This document shows, one piece after another, positions 54,209 to 63,688 of a stretch of 64,000 bases of DNA; positions within the stretch are counted from its first letter, which is position 1, and each line of letters opens with the position of its first letter. The position numbers and the translations under genes were made by a program. This DNA is from Leptospira venezuelensis (GTDB lineage Bacteria; Spirochaetota; Leptospiria; Leptospirales; Leptospiraceae). Location of the stretch: positions 1,364,001 to 1,428,000 of the forward strand of contig NZ_NETS01000010.1 of the NCBI RefSeq assembly GCF_002150035.1, given 5' to 3'. Under the pieces are notes generated by a model. The model was not told where the DNA came from, ran no database searches, and worked only from the letters and a program-made list of their open reading frames with translations.

Positions 54209-55153
54209 TCACCTTTCTTGCAGTATCTTTCTGGAAAGAGTCTCGTCCTTTTTCAATTGAGAGACCAGTGCATCTACTCCCGGGAATTTTATTTCTTCTC
54301 TGATCTTTTTGGTAAAAATTATGTTTATCTTCTTTCCGTAGATATCATCAGAAAAATCGAATATATGACTTTCTAATGTGACTGCTTGGTCACCAAATGT
54401 AGGATTATTTCCAATATTGATCATAGAAGGGTAGGTTTTACCTTCTATCTCGGTTCTTCCCGCATAAACTCCGACTCCAGGAAGAATAAGTTCGGGCAAA
54501 GGTTGCACGTTAGCAGTAGGAAATCCGATCGTTCTTCCTCTTTGGTGGCCATGTACAACTGTTCCAGTGACAGAGAATTCTCTTCCAAGGCATTCTTCTG
54601 CCTCCGTTACCTTACCTTCTCTTAATAAGGAACGAATATAGGAACTGGAAAGTTTTGTAGGTCCTAAGAACACAGGATCTAATTTTTCCAGATCGTATCC
54701 GTACTCGGAAGAGTATTTCTTGAGAAGTTCATAATCTCCTCTTCTACCTTTTCCGAAACAATGATTGAATCCGATCAGAATAGATTTTGCACCGAGTTGA
54801 TTGATTAGGATCTCTTTTAAGAAGGTTTCGGCCTCTATTTGCGCGAATTCTAGAGTGAATGGAACAACAACTAGCCAGTCTATCCCATAAGATTCTATTA
54901 AATTTTCCTTATCTGCTTGGGTGGTAATCCCTCCCAGATCCTTGTCTTTTCCTAGGACCAGGGCAGGGTTGGGGTAATACGTAACCACACAGGATGGGAG
55001 ACCTTTTTCCAGGGAAATTTCCTTGGTTCTTTCTAAAAGAGCCTGGTGGCCCAGATGGATCCCGTCAAAATTCCCTAAAGTTACGACTGTGGAAGTCTTT
55101 AGGTTGCTTTTTAAGTTCTCCAGACTTCTAAGAATTTTCAAGTTTCTCTCCAA
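54209..55153 (-). CDS. ribF: Bifunctional riboflavin kinase/FAD synthetase
   Basis: RibF makes FMN and FAD. 314 residues. N-terminal adenylyltransferase: LGNFDGIHLGHQALL and LIGFNHCFGKGRRGD, with SSSYIRSLLREGKV. C-terminal kinase: GRTIGFPTANV, GVGVYAGRTEIEGKTYPSM, NIGNNPTFGDQAVTLESHIFDF. Both domains look complete. The start at ATG 55153 faces the unknown gene at 55177. Confidence 0.97.
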   Translation of the reverse strand: MERNLKILRSLENLKSNLKTSTVVTLGNFDGIHLGHQALLERTKEISLEKGLPSCVVTYYPNPALVLGKDKDLGGITTQADKENLIESYGIDWLVVVPFTLEFAQIEAETFLKEILINQLGAKSILIGFNHCFGKGRRGDYELLKKYSSEYGYDLEKLDPVFLGPTKLSSSYIRSLLREGKVTEAEECLGREFSVTGTVVHGHQRGRTIGFPTANVQPLPELILPGVGVYAGRTEIEGKTYPSMINIGNNPTFGDQAVTLESHIFDFSDDIYGKKINIIFTKKIREEIKFPGVDALVSQLKKDETLSRKILQER

Positions 55154-55176
55154 AGGACGGTCGATATTCTAAAAAG

Positions 55177-55800
55177 ATGGACTGGCGCCGAATTGCAATT
55201 CTCTTATTCTTAATTCTTGCTGCTGCCGGACAGGGTCCGATTAGTCAGGAAAATCGGAAAACGAAAAATTTTGAGAATTTCTCCAAACCGATGGGGGGAG
55301 AAAACTATATTTCCGAGGATTATAAAACCTTCCCCGAACTTTCCATTTGGGCCTATCATAATGGACTGAAATTAGCTCCGGATAGAAAGGATCCTGCTCC
55401 TGGCGCCGGAACCGGTCGATTATTTGACAACCAATGTAGAATGATTCCTGAAACAGGGTTGGATATCCTACTTATTGCTGACTCGAATAGAAAAGACATT
55501 ATCTATGTTTATTTTGATCTCACATTATTTTCTAAAACGGAAAATGCGGCGATTTTGCCGGAAAGAGAACTTAGAATTTCTGCAAATGGGATCTTGAAAA
55601 GAACGATCCGCTTTCCAGATGGAAACCTATACTCCAAGTCCATCTATGGAGGAGTTCCACCAGTCTATATTACAGTGGATCCATCTGAATTGAGAGAAGG
55701 TAGATTGAATTTGAATCTTACTCCGCTGGCAGGAGAAAAAGGCAGGTTTTGGGGAGTTTGGGACGTGTTTTTGTCCTACACTGCCCCGGAATATCCTTGA
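55177..55800 (+). CDS. Unknown exported protein
   Basis: 207 residues, one hydrophobic N-terminal segment (IAILLFLILAAAGQG) that looks like a signal peptide. Mature part is a mixed sheet-like domain (GLDILLIADSNRKDIIYVYFD; LNLNLTPLAGEKGRFWGVWDVFL) with one Cys pair absent. No family recognised. It lies between ribF (divergent) and a STAS gene (convergent). Confidence 0.68.
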   Translation: MDWRRIAILLFLILAAAGQGPISQENRKTKNFENFSKPMGGENYISEDYKTFPELSIWAYHNGLKLAPDRKDPAPGAGTGRLFDNQCRMIPETGLDILLIADSNRKDIIYVYFDLTLFSKTENAAILPERELRISANGILKRTIRFPDGNLYSKSIYGGVPPVYITVDPSELREGRLNLNLTPLAGEKGRFWGVWDVFLSYTAPEYP

Positions 55801-55803
55801 GGA

Positions 55804-56136
55804 TCAGGGAAACTGGCTGGTGAACTCTGACTCTGAAAGAGTTTGAAAATAGGAAGTCAGTCCTGCCACTTTGAAAACTTTTTCGATCGCAGGTTTCATG
55901 TTAGCGATGAAAAATTTTCCGCTCAATTCTTGGACATAATTTAGTTGTTTAATCAGCATCCCAATTCCAGAGGAATCGATATAGTTTAACTTTTCCAGGT
56001 TGATCACAACGTTATTGTTATTTCGATCAATGTTCTGCTCGAAAAAGTTTTTGAGATCTATGGACGTATAGATGTCCAGGCTCCCGGAGAGGCTGATTAT
56101 ATTTGTTTCGCTGGATTTTCTAATGCTGATTTCCAT
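55804..56136 (-). CDS. STAS-domain anti-sigma factor antagonist
   Basis: 110 residues, essentially only a STAS domain: ISLSGSLDIYTSIDLKNFFEQ, NVVINLEKLNYIDSSGIGMLIKQL with the phospho-Ser DSSGIG, and SGKFFIANMKPAIEKVFKVAG. A SpoIIAA/RsbV-like switch protein. A matching kinase is not next to it. Convergent with the exported gene, stops four bases apart. Confidence 0.92.
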   Translation of the reverse strand: MEISIRKSSETNIISLSGSLDIYTSIDLKNFFEQNIDRNNNNVVINLEKLNYIDSSGIGMLIKQLNYVQELSGKFFIANMKPAIEKVFKVAGLTSYFQTLSESEFTSQFP

Positions 56137-56253
56137 ATCCGTCCCTTCCCTTTTCGTAGAATCCGGCCGGAATTCAACGAATTTTTAGGAAAAATCCAGG
56201 CTTTTTGACGGAATGGACGACATTAATTATAGGAATTGTCCGGACTCATACGA

Positions 56254-56946
56254 ATGAAGAAACCGTCTATCTTACTTCTTTTGATCTGTTTATTCAGTTT
56301 GGAAATATTTTCTCAGGACTTCGAGAAGGATGGTCAGATCAAAATTCTTCCTTACGAGCCTACACAGGTCCGCGACATAGAGGGACTGACCAAAGACATC
56401 AAGGATTTTCATAAAAGAATAGAGGATATGCTTCCTTTCCTTAATAGAAGGAAAAAAATTATTGATAATGAGTATTTCCAGTTTGTTCCTGCGATGGAAA
56501 ATTTCAATTTCCCAGTCCGTGACAGGTTTTTAGTAGATAAAAAGTTTTATCTAAAAGTTTCAGGGGGAGAAGGTTCCCTGAAACTAGATGGAGTCCGGTT
56601 TATTACCCGAAAATCATTGGTCACTAAACTCAGACCCGTAAATGACGAGATCGGAGAATTAAAAAATGAGAAGGTTGCCGCCTCCGATCCTGCGAATATT
56701 GTTTTAGTTGTAAAAAGAAAAACTGATGCCGGAACCAAAGAAGAAGTGTATAGTCTTGGAAATATCAGAAGTCCATACCAACGAGTAAAGTTTGTCCGTT
56801 CTTACCGGGACAATCTTTCAGAAGTGGTCCAAGCTATTGACAAGTATGTGGAAGGAACGATCCGTGCAGACAGGAAAGATGTGGATACCATGCTTGATGG
56901 TCTGGAAAGCGGTGGTTCCTTCCAAGAATATAATTCAAATCGTTAA
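56254..56946 (+). CDS. Unknown exported protein
   Basis: 230 residues from ATG 56254, chosen because the signal peptide MKKPSILLLLICLFSLEIFSQ starts there; a TTG 18 bases upstream is also possible. The mature part is charged and helical with QVRDIEGLTKDIKDFHKRIEDMLPFLNRRKKI, then a beta-like part (KFYLKVSGGEGSLKLDG). No family recognised. No Cys, so not a lipoprotein. The next gene follows in 27 bases. Confidence 0.72.
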   Translation: MKKPSILLLLICLFSLEIFSQDFEKDGQIKILPYEPTQVRDIEGLTKDIKDFHKRIEDMLPFLNRRKKIIDNEYFQFVPAMENFNFPVRDRFLVDKKFYLKVSGGEGSLKLDGVRFITRKSLVTKLRPVNDEIGELKNEKVAASDPANIVLVVKRKTDAGTKEEVYSLGNIRSPYQRVKFVRSYRDNLSEVVQAIDKYVEGTIRADRKDVDTMLDGLESGGSFQEYNSNR

Positions 56947-56973
56947 GCCTTTCTTAGAGTCTAAAATTTTACC

Positions 56974-57642
56974 ATGAGTTCGGCCTGGACAGATCATTAC
57001 AGAGTCCTAGGCCTGAACTTCGGTGCCAGTCCAGAATTAATCAAACATAGATACAGAGAACTCGCTAAAATTTTTCATCCGGATAATCGACTCACAGGTT
57101 CTAAACCTGTATTCTTGAAAGTTTTAGAATCTTATCAAATACTCTCTAAACCGGAAGAACGTTCTCGTTTCGACCAAGAATTCAAGATTCGTAAAAGACA
57201 AGAACATGCAAAAAATGGAATTCATTTAATCCCGCCTTCCAGGATATTATTCGCCACACAAGCGGTTGAATTTGCGAGAAGGGGCCTTCTTCGGGCTGGA
57301 ATGAGAAGCAGGGATCGCAAAAAATACACGGGCATCTATCATGATATTCGTATCTGCCTCAAACCGGAAGAGTTATTAGGCAGAATATTCGCAGCCATTC
57401 CTCTGGTAGTTAGGTCTATCTGTCCGGAATGCAGAGGTTCAGATTTGAACTGTGCTTCTTGCGGGGGAAAGGGTAGTTACAAAAGTTATAGATATCTGAA
57501 ATGGAGCCCGGAGCCAGGCAGCTTGCTCCCCGGTAGGATCTATACCCTGGATCTATCCGGATTTAGGCCCGACGTATTTACTCATTTCAAGAAGCGGATC
57601 TTAAAAGTTAAAATTGAACTCTTCCAGGGTCAAAAAAAATAG
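56974..57642 (+). CDS. DnaJ-domain protein
   Basis: 222 residues. An N-terminal J domain of about 70 residues with the essential HPD (IFHPDNR), DHYRVLGLNFGASPELIKHRYREL. A Cys-pair region CPECRGSDLNCASCGGKG resembles the DnaJ zinc finger but is only half the usual size. No G/F-rich region. A specialised cochaperone for DnaK seems likely. Six bases separate it from manA. Confidence 0.88.
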   Translation: MSSAWTDHYRVLGLNFGASPELIKHRYRELAKIFHPDNRLTGSKPVFLKVLESYQILSKPEERSRFDQEFKIRKRQEHAKNGIHLIPPSRILFATQAVEFARRGLLRAGMRSRDRKKYTGIYHDIRICLKPEELLGRIFAAIPLVVRSICPECRGSDLNCASCGGKGSYKSYRYLKWSPEPGSLLPGRIYTLDLSGFRPDVFTHFKKRILKVKIELFQGQKK

Positions 57643-57648
57643 GTATAT

Positions 57649-58635
57649 ATGCAGAAGGTTTTAAAATTCGAGCCCATCTATAAAGAAAAAGTCTGGGGCG
57701 GTAGAAAATTAGAAACCGTATTGGGACGTTCTATCCCTTCGGGAGATATTGGAGAGTCCTGGGAGATTTCCGATTATGGTTCGGATCTTTCCAAAATTAC
57801 CAACGGAGAGTATTCCGGAAAAACTTTTAGAGAAGTATATACTTCAGATTCTGACTCAGTTCTCGGAAAACCTTTTAAAGGGCAAAGTTTTCCCTTATTG
57901 ATCAAATTGATCGACGCTAAGGAAAAATTATCTGTACAAGTACATCCGGACGATGCATACGCAGAGAAGTTTGATCCTGAAAGTGCAGGCAAAAAAGAAG
58001 CTTGGACAGTTTTACAAGCTGACAAAGGTTCTAAACTGGTTTGTGGATTTTCTAAACAAACAAATAAAGAAGAATTTTCTGAATACGTGCAAACTAATCG
58101 AGTAGAAGAAATTTTAAATGAAGTAGAAGTAAAAGAACTAGATTCTTTTCTTTTAAACCCTGGAAGAATTCACGCAATTGGAGGTGGAATTCTTCTAATG
58201 GAAGTCCAACAATCTTCTGATTCTACTTATAGAGTATATGATTACGGAAGACCAAGAGAGTTACATCTTAAAAAAGCGTTGGATGTTTTGGATTTTTCTT
58301 CCGCCGATCCTAAGGACAAATTGAGTCCTCGACAAATAGATTCTTCCGAATTCTCTCGTTCTGTTTTGACTGCAAACGATAAGTTCAGAATGGAAATTAT
58401 AGAGATCGATTCTAATAAGAAATTTTCTCTTCCTTCTTTTTCATCCGAGCCTGTGTTCCATGTTTTAATGGTTTTAAGCGGGGAATGTAAACTGGAAGAT
58501 CTGGATTTAAAAACTGGAGACACTGTCTTAGTCACAGCTTCCGGTATTAAACAAGGTGTTGTTTGCGAATCTAAATCTTCTTTCTTACGTTTGGCCTGGT
58601 CCGGTCCAGGTTCAGACTGGATCCAATATTCTTAA
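57649..58635 (+). CDS. manA: Mannose-6-phosphate isomerase (type I)
   Basis: 328 residues. Interconverts mannose-6-P and fructose-6-P. FEPIYKEKVWGGRKLETVLGR, FPLLIKLIDAKEKLSVQVHPDD (zinc ligands QxH), AGKKEAWTVL (Glu) and GRIHAIGGGILLMEVQQSSDSTYRVYDYGR (His and catalytic Arg region). These match the short Bacillus-like ManA. It supplies mannose for surface sugars or takes in mannose. Coupled to the J-domain and HNH genes. Confidence 0.95.
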   Translation: MQKVLKFEPIYKEKVWGGRKLETVLGRSIPSGDIGESWEISDYGSDLSKITNGEYSGKTFREVYTSDSDSVLGKPFKGQSFPLLIKLIDAKEKLSVQVHPDDAYAEKFDPESAGKKEAWTVLQADKGSKLVCGFSKQTNKEEFSEYVQTNRVEEILNEVEVKELDSFLLNPGRIHAIGGGILLMEVQQSSDSTYRVYDYGRPRELHLKKALDVLDFSSADPKDKLSPRQIDSSEFSRSVLTANDKFRMEIIEIDSNKKFSLPSFSSEPVFHVLMVLSGECKLEDLDLKTGDTVLVTASGIKQGVVCESKSSFLRLAWSGPGSDWIQYS

Positions 58636-58638
58636 GTT

Positions 58639-58929
58639 ATGAACGGGCCGGGAGAATATTCGGAAGAACCTCTACTTTGGGTAAGCGAATCCGAGATCAA
58701 AAAACAAAGACAGATCGCAAAAGATTTACGTAAAACCCCTTGGTGGAGAAAAAAGAAAGCAGACGGGATTTGTCATTATTGTGGGAAAAAATTTCCGCCG
58801 GATGAACTGACGATGGATCATTTAATTCCTTTGGCTAAAGGAGGAAAGTCTATCAAAGCAAATCTGGTCCCGGCTTGCAAAGAATGCAATAATTCCAAGA
58901 AGAATAAACTTCCTTTTGAAGAATTCTGA
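58639..58929 (+). CDS. HNH nuclease-domain protein
   Basis: 96 residues. ICHYCGKKF and CKECNNSKKNKLPF hold the four zinc Cys, MDHLIPLAKGGKSIKANLVPAC is the HNH core with the DHLIPL and N-containing helix. Small stand-alone HNH proteins may be nicking or repair enzymes, and this one has no other domain. Three bases after manA, so likely cotranscribed. Confidence 0.9.
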   Translation: MNGPGEYSEEPLLWVSESEIKKQRQIAKDLRKTPWWRKKKADGICHYCGKKFPPDELTMDHLIPLAKGGKSIKANLVPACKECNNSKKNKLPFEEF

Positions 58930-58934
58930 TCTTC

Positions 58935-59147
58935 TTACCAACAATGCGTGTGGTATACAGCCTCTAAAAGATATAGATCGCAGACAGTCTTATTACTCTG
59001 ATCGGCTAAACAGCCAGCTTGCAATATCTCTGCAGTATTTTTATCGCTTGGAGTCGCCCTCCTGCAGTCTTGCTTTCCTCCGGAGTTACAATTGGAAGAT
59101 CCTATCAGCACAAACGATATAAAAATTAATAAAAATATATTATGCAT
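58935..59147 (-). CDS. Small Cys-rich lipoprotein
   Basis: About 70 residues from ATG 59147: MHNIFLLIFISFVLIGSSNC is a lipoprotein signal. Four more Cys (QDCRRA, QAGCLAD, TVCDLYL, THCW) suggest two disulphides. An upstream start at 59189 would overlap the kinase end by about 32 bases. No clear ribosome site. Converges with the HNH gene, five bases apart. Confidence 0.6.
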   Translation of the reverse strand: MHNIFLLIFISFVLIGSSNCNSGGKQDCRRATPSDKNTAEILQAGCLADQSNKTVCDLYLLEAVYHTHCW

Positions 59148-59157
59148 TTTGAATGAA

Positions 59158-61647
59158 TTAACCTGCAGGTTTTGGTCTACTTTGAACATATCTTTCTAAA
59201 AACAGGATCCAATCCCTTTTGAGAGAGGGTTTTTTGAGATAAGAATCAAATCCAGAACTTACGAAAAATTCTTCGGAGCCTGGTAATGCGTGAGCTGTCC
59301 AAGCCACCAAATAGGGAGGATGAGCGAAAGACTCTTTGATCCTTTTAGAAACTTCTACGCCGCTGATATCCGGAAGATCGATATCTAAAAGTATGATCTC
59401 GTAGGTTTCTCTGTCTAATTGAGCGATCGCATCTTTCCCCATTCCTAAAGAATGTACTTTCATTCCGAGTTTAGTAAGAATGTCGAACGCAACCCTTCTG
59501 GAAAATTCTTGGTCTTCTACGAGTAAAATTTTAAGTGGAGGCAAAACAATAGGTGGAGTCGTCTCTTCTTCCAGTTCTTGCTTTTCAGGCTCTTCCTGCG
59601 GGAACGGAAGTAAGAACGAAAACTTGGATCCTTTTCCTGGAGAACTTGAGATTCGGATACTTCCTCCCATAAGCTCTACTAACTTTTTGGAAATAGTTAG
59701 GCCGAGTCCACTTCCACCGAATTTTCGCGCAACAGAAGAGTCCGCTTGAACGAATGGTTCAAATAAAAAGGACGCTTGTTCTTCTGCAATGCCGACTCCG
59801 TCGTCTTGGACCCAGAATTCTAAAACACGCGAGAAAAGATCTTCTCCATAAAAACGAACTCCAAGACAAACCTTCCCGCCGGAGCCTGTGAATTTGATCG
59901 CGTTACTCAAAAGATTTAAGAGTACTTGTTGGATCCTTCCCTCATCACCTAAGAAGATACCAGGGTGGTGTTCTGGATAAGTGAAATCTACTAGAACCCT
60001 TTTTTCTTCTGCTCTTGCTTTTACCACTCTAGCGGCTCTTTGCAAAACTGCGAATGGGTCGAAAGGTAGGATTTCCAAAACGAAACGATGGTTTTCTATT
60101 TTAGAAAGATCTAATAATTGATTCACTAAGTGGAGAAGATTCTCTCCGGATGCTTGGATAATATCCGCATACTCCTTTTGTTCTTGGGTCAAAGAAGTTT
60201 CTGACAGAAGATTAGAAGTGCCCAAAAGTCCGTTTAATGGAGTGCGAATCTCATGGCTCATGATAGCCAAGAAGTCGTATCTATATTTTGCTTCCCATTC
60301 TGCTTTTTCTTTTGCAGCTGTAAGTTGAACAGTTCTGGATTCTACCTTGTTTTCTAATTCAGTTTTGAGCTCGTTCAGATTCTGGTTAGCGATCTGTAGT
60401 CCCTTCTCCGCCTCCATAGAAGTTCTTAAAACTCTAGAGAAAGAGAATGAGAAACCTAAGCTATGGAAGAATATGAACAAAAATATAGCGGGAGCAAGTA
60501 TGTAATGATTATTTAATATATAATTAGAAGATAAAATATCGTTTGCGCCGGCAATGATTATGAAAGAGATCCCTACTAAGAAAAATCTGGAACCAGGCCT
60601 TGCATGGATTACTGCTCTTGCGCAACCTAATAGAGTATAAGCTCCGCCTATGATGACAGTAAATTGGAATGGGAAAAGTAATCTTGCATAGTATTCAGCA
60701 GGCAATACCAAAGTGGGAATTGAGAAAACCAACATTGTGATGAACGATATCCTTTCCGTTTTCGGATGGAAATCTTGTTTGAATGCTGTCGCCGAATAGG
60801 ATAAAAACCCCGAACATAGAACATAGGTGCTCAGATATTCTAATCTATAACTGATCTCCCAAGGAACCTCAGGAAACACATAATTGAATAACCTATTCCC
60901 GGTCAGGAAAAACCTGAATACGGAAGCTAATGAAAATAAAGCAAAGTATAATTGGCTTTTTTCTTCTCTCGTTCTCAAGAAAGCCATGATCTGATAGATC
61001 GCAAGCACCAAAACTGCTGCCGAACTCGCAATATCCACCGCCTGGCTAGCGTGCAATTTTTTTAATATAAGGGAAGGAGTTCCAATCTCAGGAGTAAACC
61101 AGAGGCCTCCATTGATATGAGCAAAGTTGGATATCTCAAAATCTAACCTTTTTAAATCTTGAGGAAGAAGGACGATTGAAGTTTGTAGGAATGGAACTGA
61201 GGTCTCTGGAGTTTTTCCCACCTTGCCTACAGTCTCTAAAAGTTTTCCATCCGCATAAACCGAGTAAGAAGTCCCAAGATCCGGAACTTTTAACATCAAC
61301 TCAGGACAATTTTCAGGAAGATGAAGATGTAAAGTGTAGGTCCCAAAACCTTTTCCATTTGGAAATAACAGTTTTCCATCTTTGGTGAATTCGTTCCAGA
61401 TCAAAGGGACAGTCGCATAAACCGTCTCTTGGATTTGTCCCGCCTGCTCAGGCTCAGACGCCAAAAATTTTCCTGGAACCAATTCCAAATCTCCTCTCAG
61501 TGCAAGAATGGTTTTGTTCGGGTCCCAAGCTTTTGCTTCTAGTTTACCTTCTCGAATTTCTCCCAAATCATAATCTGTCCTTCCGCAATTCCAAGAGAGA
61601 AGAATGCAGAGAAAAAAAATTGGGAAAATTACACGATTCGAATGCAT
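59158..61647 (-). CDS. Hybrid sensor kinase with lipoprotein-type signal (7TMR-DISM-like, HK, REC)
   Basis: 829 residues. N-terminus MHSNRVIFPIFFLCILLSWNC reads as a lipoprotein signal, unusual for a sensor kinase. An extracytoplasmic domain of about 180 residues (GTYTLHLHLPENC, SYSVYADGKLLETVG) fits the DISM type, seven membrane helices follow (about 200-400), HisKA with His near 463 in IMSHEIRTPLNG, HATPase (NLLSNAIKFTGSGG, DDGVGIAEEQ, SGLGLTISKKL), and a receiver at about 705-825 (phospho-Asp near 752 in ILLDIDLPDISG). No Hpt domain, so phosphate must pass on to another protein. Confidence 0.94.
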   Translation of the reverse strand: MHSNRVIFPIFFLCILLSWNCGRTDYDLGEIREGKLEAKAWDPNKTILALRGDLELVPGKFLASEPEQAGQIQETVYATVPLIWNEFTKDGKLLFPNGKGFGTYTLHLHLPENCPELMLKVPDLGTSYSVYADGKLLETVGKVGKTPETSVPFLQTSIVLLPQDLKRLDFEISNFAHINGGLWFTPEIGTPSLILKKLHASQAVDIASSAAVLVLAIYQIMAFLRTREEKSQLYFALFSLASVFRFFLTGNRLFNYVFPEVPWEISYRLEYLSTYVLCSGFLSYSATAFKQDFHPKTERISFITMLVFSIPTLVLPAEYYARLLFPFQFTVIIGGAYTLLGCARAVIHARPGSRFFLVGISFIIIAGANDILSSNYILNNHYILAPAIFLFIFFHSLGFSFSFSRVLRTSMEAEKGLQIANQNLNELKTELENKVESRTVQLTAAKEKAEWEAKYRYDFLAIMSHEIRTPLNGLLGTSNLLSETSLTQEQKEYADIIQASGENLLHLVNQLLDLSKIENHRFVLEILPFDPFAVLQRAARVVKARAEEKRVLVDFTYPEHHPGIFLGDEGRIQQVLLNLLSNAIKFTGSGGKVCLGVRFYGEDLFSRVLEFWVQDDGVGIAEEQASFLFEPFVQADSSVARKFGGSGLGLTISKKLVELMGGSIRISSSPGKGSKFSFLLPFPQEEPEKQELEEETTPPIVLPPLKILLVEDQEFSRRVAFDILTKLGMKVHSLGMGKDAIAQLDRETYEIILLDIDLPDISGVEVSKRIKESFAHPPYLVAWTAHALPGSEEFFVSSGFDSYLKKPSLKRDWILFLERYVQSRPKPAG

Positions 61648-61756
61648 AAATGACGGAATTTCATCCTATAAACGACGCATTTTCAGGTTTGTCCACCTTT
61701 TACGGCAAAGCTGAATCCTTTTTTGGGCCGATCTTTACAGTAGGGAACGACCTCTA

Positions 61757-62095
61757 ATGTTGGAATCTTATGATAAGGAAACTGAATCCACAGAGCATGA
61801 GGAGCTAGGCGACGAGCTTCTGCACTTGCTGGATGAGGATGGAAATCCATATTCTTTTATTGTGGGAGAAGTAGTCGAGTTAGACGAGCACCAATATTTT
61901 TTACTCATACCTTCTTCTGAAGACGAAACTGATCTTATCAATTTGGATGTAGGATTTTTAAAAGGAGAAGAAAGTTTCGGATACTTTGCCGTGAAAATAG
62001 AAGCGGATGAATTCGGAGAGGATAGATTGATAGAAGTCACTGATCCCAGAGAGTTAGAAGATTTATTGTACGAATTGAACTCAGACGTAGTCTAA
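61757..62095 (+). CDS. DUF1292 family protein
   Basis: 112 residues, very acidic. LHLLDEDGNPYSFIVGEVVELDEHQYFLLIP is the DUF1292 core. Family function unknown; often near cell-division or ribosome-associated genes. ATG 61757. Confidence 0.85.
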   Translation: MLESYDKETESTEHEELGDELLHLLDEDGNPYSFIVGEVVELDEHQYFLLIPSSEDETDLINLDVGFLKGEESFGYFAVKIEADEFGEDRLIEVTDPRELEDLLYELNSDVV

Positions 62096-62185
62096 TGGGT
62101 CCAACGGTTTTGATTTTTGTTTTGAAAATAGTTTTTTCATAAAAAAAGAAATCGCACAATTTTCAACGGATTAGAAACTATCATA

Positions 62186-63673
62186 GTGGAATTGAACGCT
62201 CTTAACTTCGAGTTTCAAATTTTAGCTCTGTCGAGTCTCATCATTTTGAGCATAGGCTTATTACGCGTTTCCACAAAGTTTGGAATTCCTTCTCTACTTA
62301 TATTCTTAACGATCGGGATGTTAGCAGGTTCCGACGGCATTCTAAAGATCTGGTTTAATGATGCAGATCTGACTAGAAAGGTCGGTTCTATTGCATTAGC
62401 ATTTATCTTGTTCTCGGGAGGTCTGGAAACCGATTGGACCAAGGTAAAACCAGTACTCGGGAAAGGTATTTCTTTAGGAACGTTGGGAGTACTTCTCACT
62501 TGTTTATTCGTTGCCTTATTTGCAATTTTTGTAATGGGTTTCGAGCCTATTATCGGATTTCTCTTGGGCGCAATTGTATCTTCTACCGATGCCGCAGCAG
62601 TCTTCAATGTTCTCAGAACTAGCAATATAGGTATGAGAAAAGGGCTCACTTCTCTTTTAGAATTGGAGTCTGGTAGTAACGATCCTCTAGCAGTTTTATT
62701 AACCACGTCCGTTTTAGGTTTTGTGGGCGCTTCTTCTCCTTCTTGGGACACCTTGGCCTGGACTATTTTCCAACAATTTAGCTTAGGAATTATCTTAGGT
62801 CTACTTTTAGGCTATTGGATTTATAGAGGTATGAACAGGATAAAACTGGATTACGAGGGTTTGTATCCGGTATTGCTTTCTGCCTCCGTTCTATTCGTAT
62901 ATGCTGCAACCGATCTGATCGGGGGAAACCCGTTCTTGGCTGTATACATCGCAGGGATCATAATAGGAAATAGATCTTTCGTTCATAAACGAAGTAATGT
63001 TCGTTTTATGGATGGGATTGCATGGTTGATGCAGATTGTGATGTTCCTTACCTTAGGACTTCTAGTATTTCCTTCTAAAATTCCATCTGTCGCGGCATTA
63101 GGAATTGCGTTTTCGGTTTTCCTTACTGTGATTGCGAGACCAGCAGCAGTATTTTTAGCTCTCACTGGATTTAATGTAGATTGGAGAGAAAAACTTTTGG
63201 TCTCTTGGGTGGGATTAAGAGGCGCGGCGCCGATCATTCTCGCTACATTCCCTTTTGCGAAACAACTTCCAGAATCAGAGATGATCTTTCATATTGTCTT
63301 CTTTACTGTATTAACTTCTTTGTTATTACAAGGATCTACGATCCCATTTGCAGTTCGAATTTTGGGACTCGAGGCGGCTTTGGAACAAAGGGCTTCTTAT
63401 CCGTTTGAATTTGAGAACAAGGACAAGAGCGATACTCAACTTTTGGAATATATTGTTCCATACGGTTCTGCTTCTGTAGGCAAATTTGTTTACGAATTAG
63501 ATTTCCCTGAAAACTCTTTGATCACTTTGATTTACAGAGGAGATTCTCACTTGGTTCCAACAGGTAAAACCAAGATGGAAGATGGGGATGTACTTTTGGT
63601 TTTAACTCCGGAAGGTGCAGAAGATAAGATCCGAGAAATTCTTTCTAGAATGGGAGATAGAAAGGAAGCTTAA
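62186..63673 (+). CDS. K+/H+ (NhaP2/CvrA-type) antiporter
   Basis: 495 residues. About 12 membrane segments of the CPA1 type: IVSSTDAAAVFNVLR and LLELESGSNDPLAVLLTTSVL (the ND motif for cation exchange), GGNPFLAVYIAGIIIGNR. A C-terminal TrkA-C-like part (SASVGKFVYELDFPENSLITLI). K+/H+ or Na+/H+ exchange in the inner membrane; the regulatory domain favours K+. Start is GTG 62186. Confidence 0.92.
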   Translation: MELNALNFEFQILALSSLIILSIGLLRVSTKFGIPSLLIFLTIGMLAGSDGILKIWFNDADLTRKVGSIALAFILFSGGLETDWTKVKPVLGKGISLGTLGVLLTCLFVALFAIFVMGFEPIIGFLLGAIVSSTDAAAVFNVLRTSNIGMRKGLTSLLELESGSNDPLAVLLTTSVLGFVGASSPSWDTLAWTIFQQFSLGIILGLLLGYWIYRGMNRIKLDYEGLYPVLLSASVLFVYAATDLIGGNPFLAVYIAGIIIGNRSFVHKRSNVRFMDGIAWLMQIVMFLTLGLLVFPSKIPSVAALGIAFSVFLTVIARPAAVFLALTGFNVDWREKLLVSWVGLRGAAPIILATFPFAKQLPESEMIFHIVFFTVLTSLLLQGSTIPFAVRILGLEAALEQRASYPFEFENKDKSDTQLLEYIVPYGSASVGKFVYELDFPENSLITLIYRGDSHLVPTGKTKMEDGDVLLVLTPEGAEDKIREILSRMGDRKEA

Positions 63674-63688
63674 GCTTCTTAGAATGGA

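Noticed and set aside
58639..58929. HNH gene as part of a homing element
   Set aside because: It is tightly placed behind manA with no intron, intein or repeat borders, so it is more likely a resident gene.
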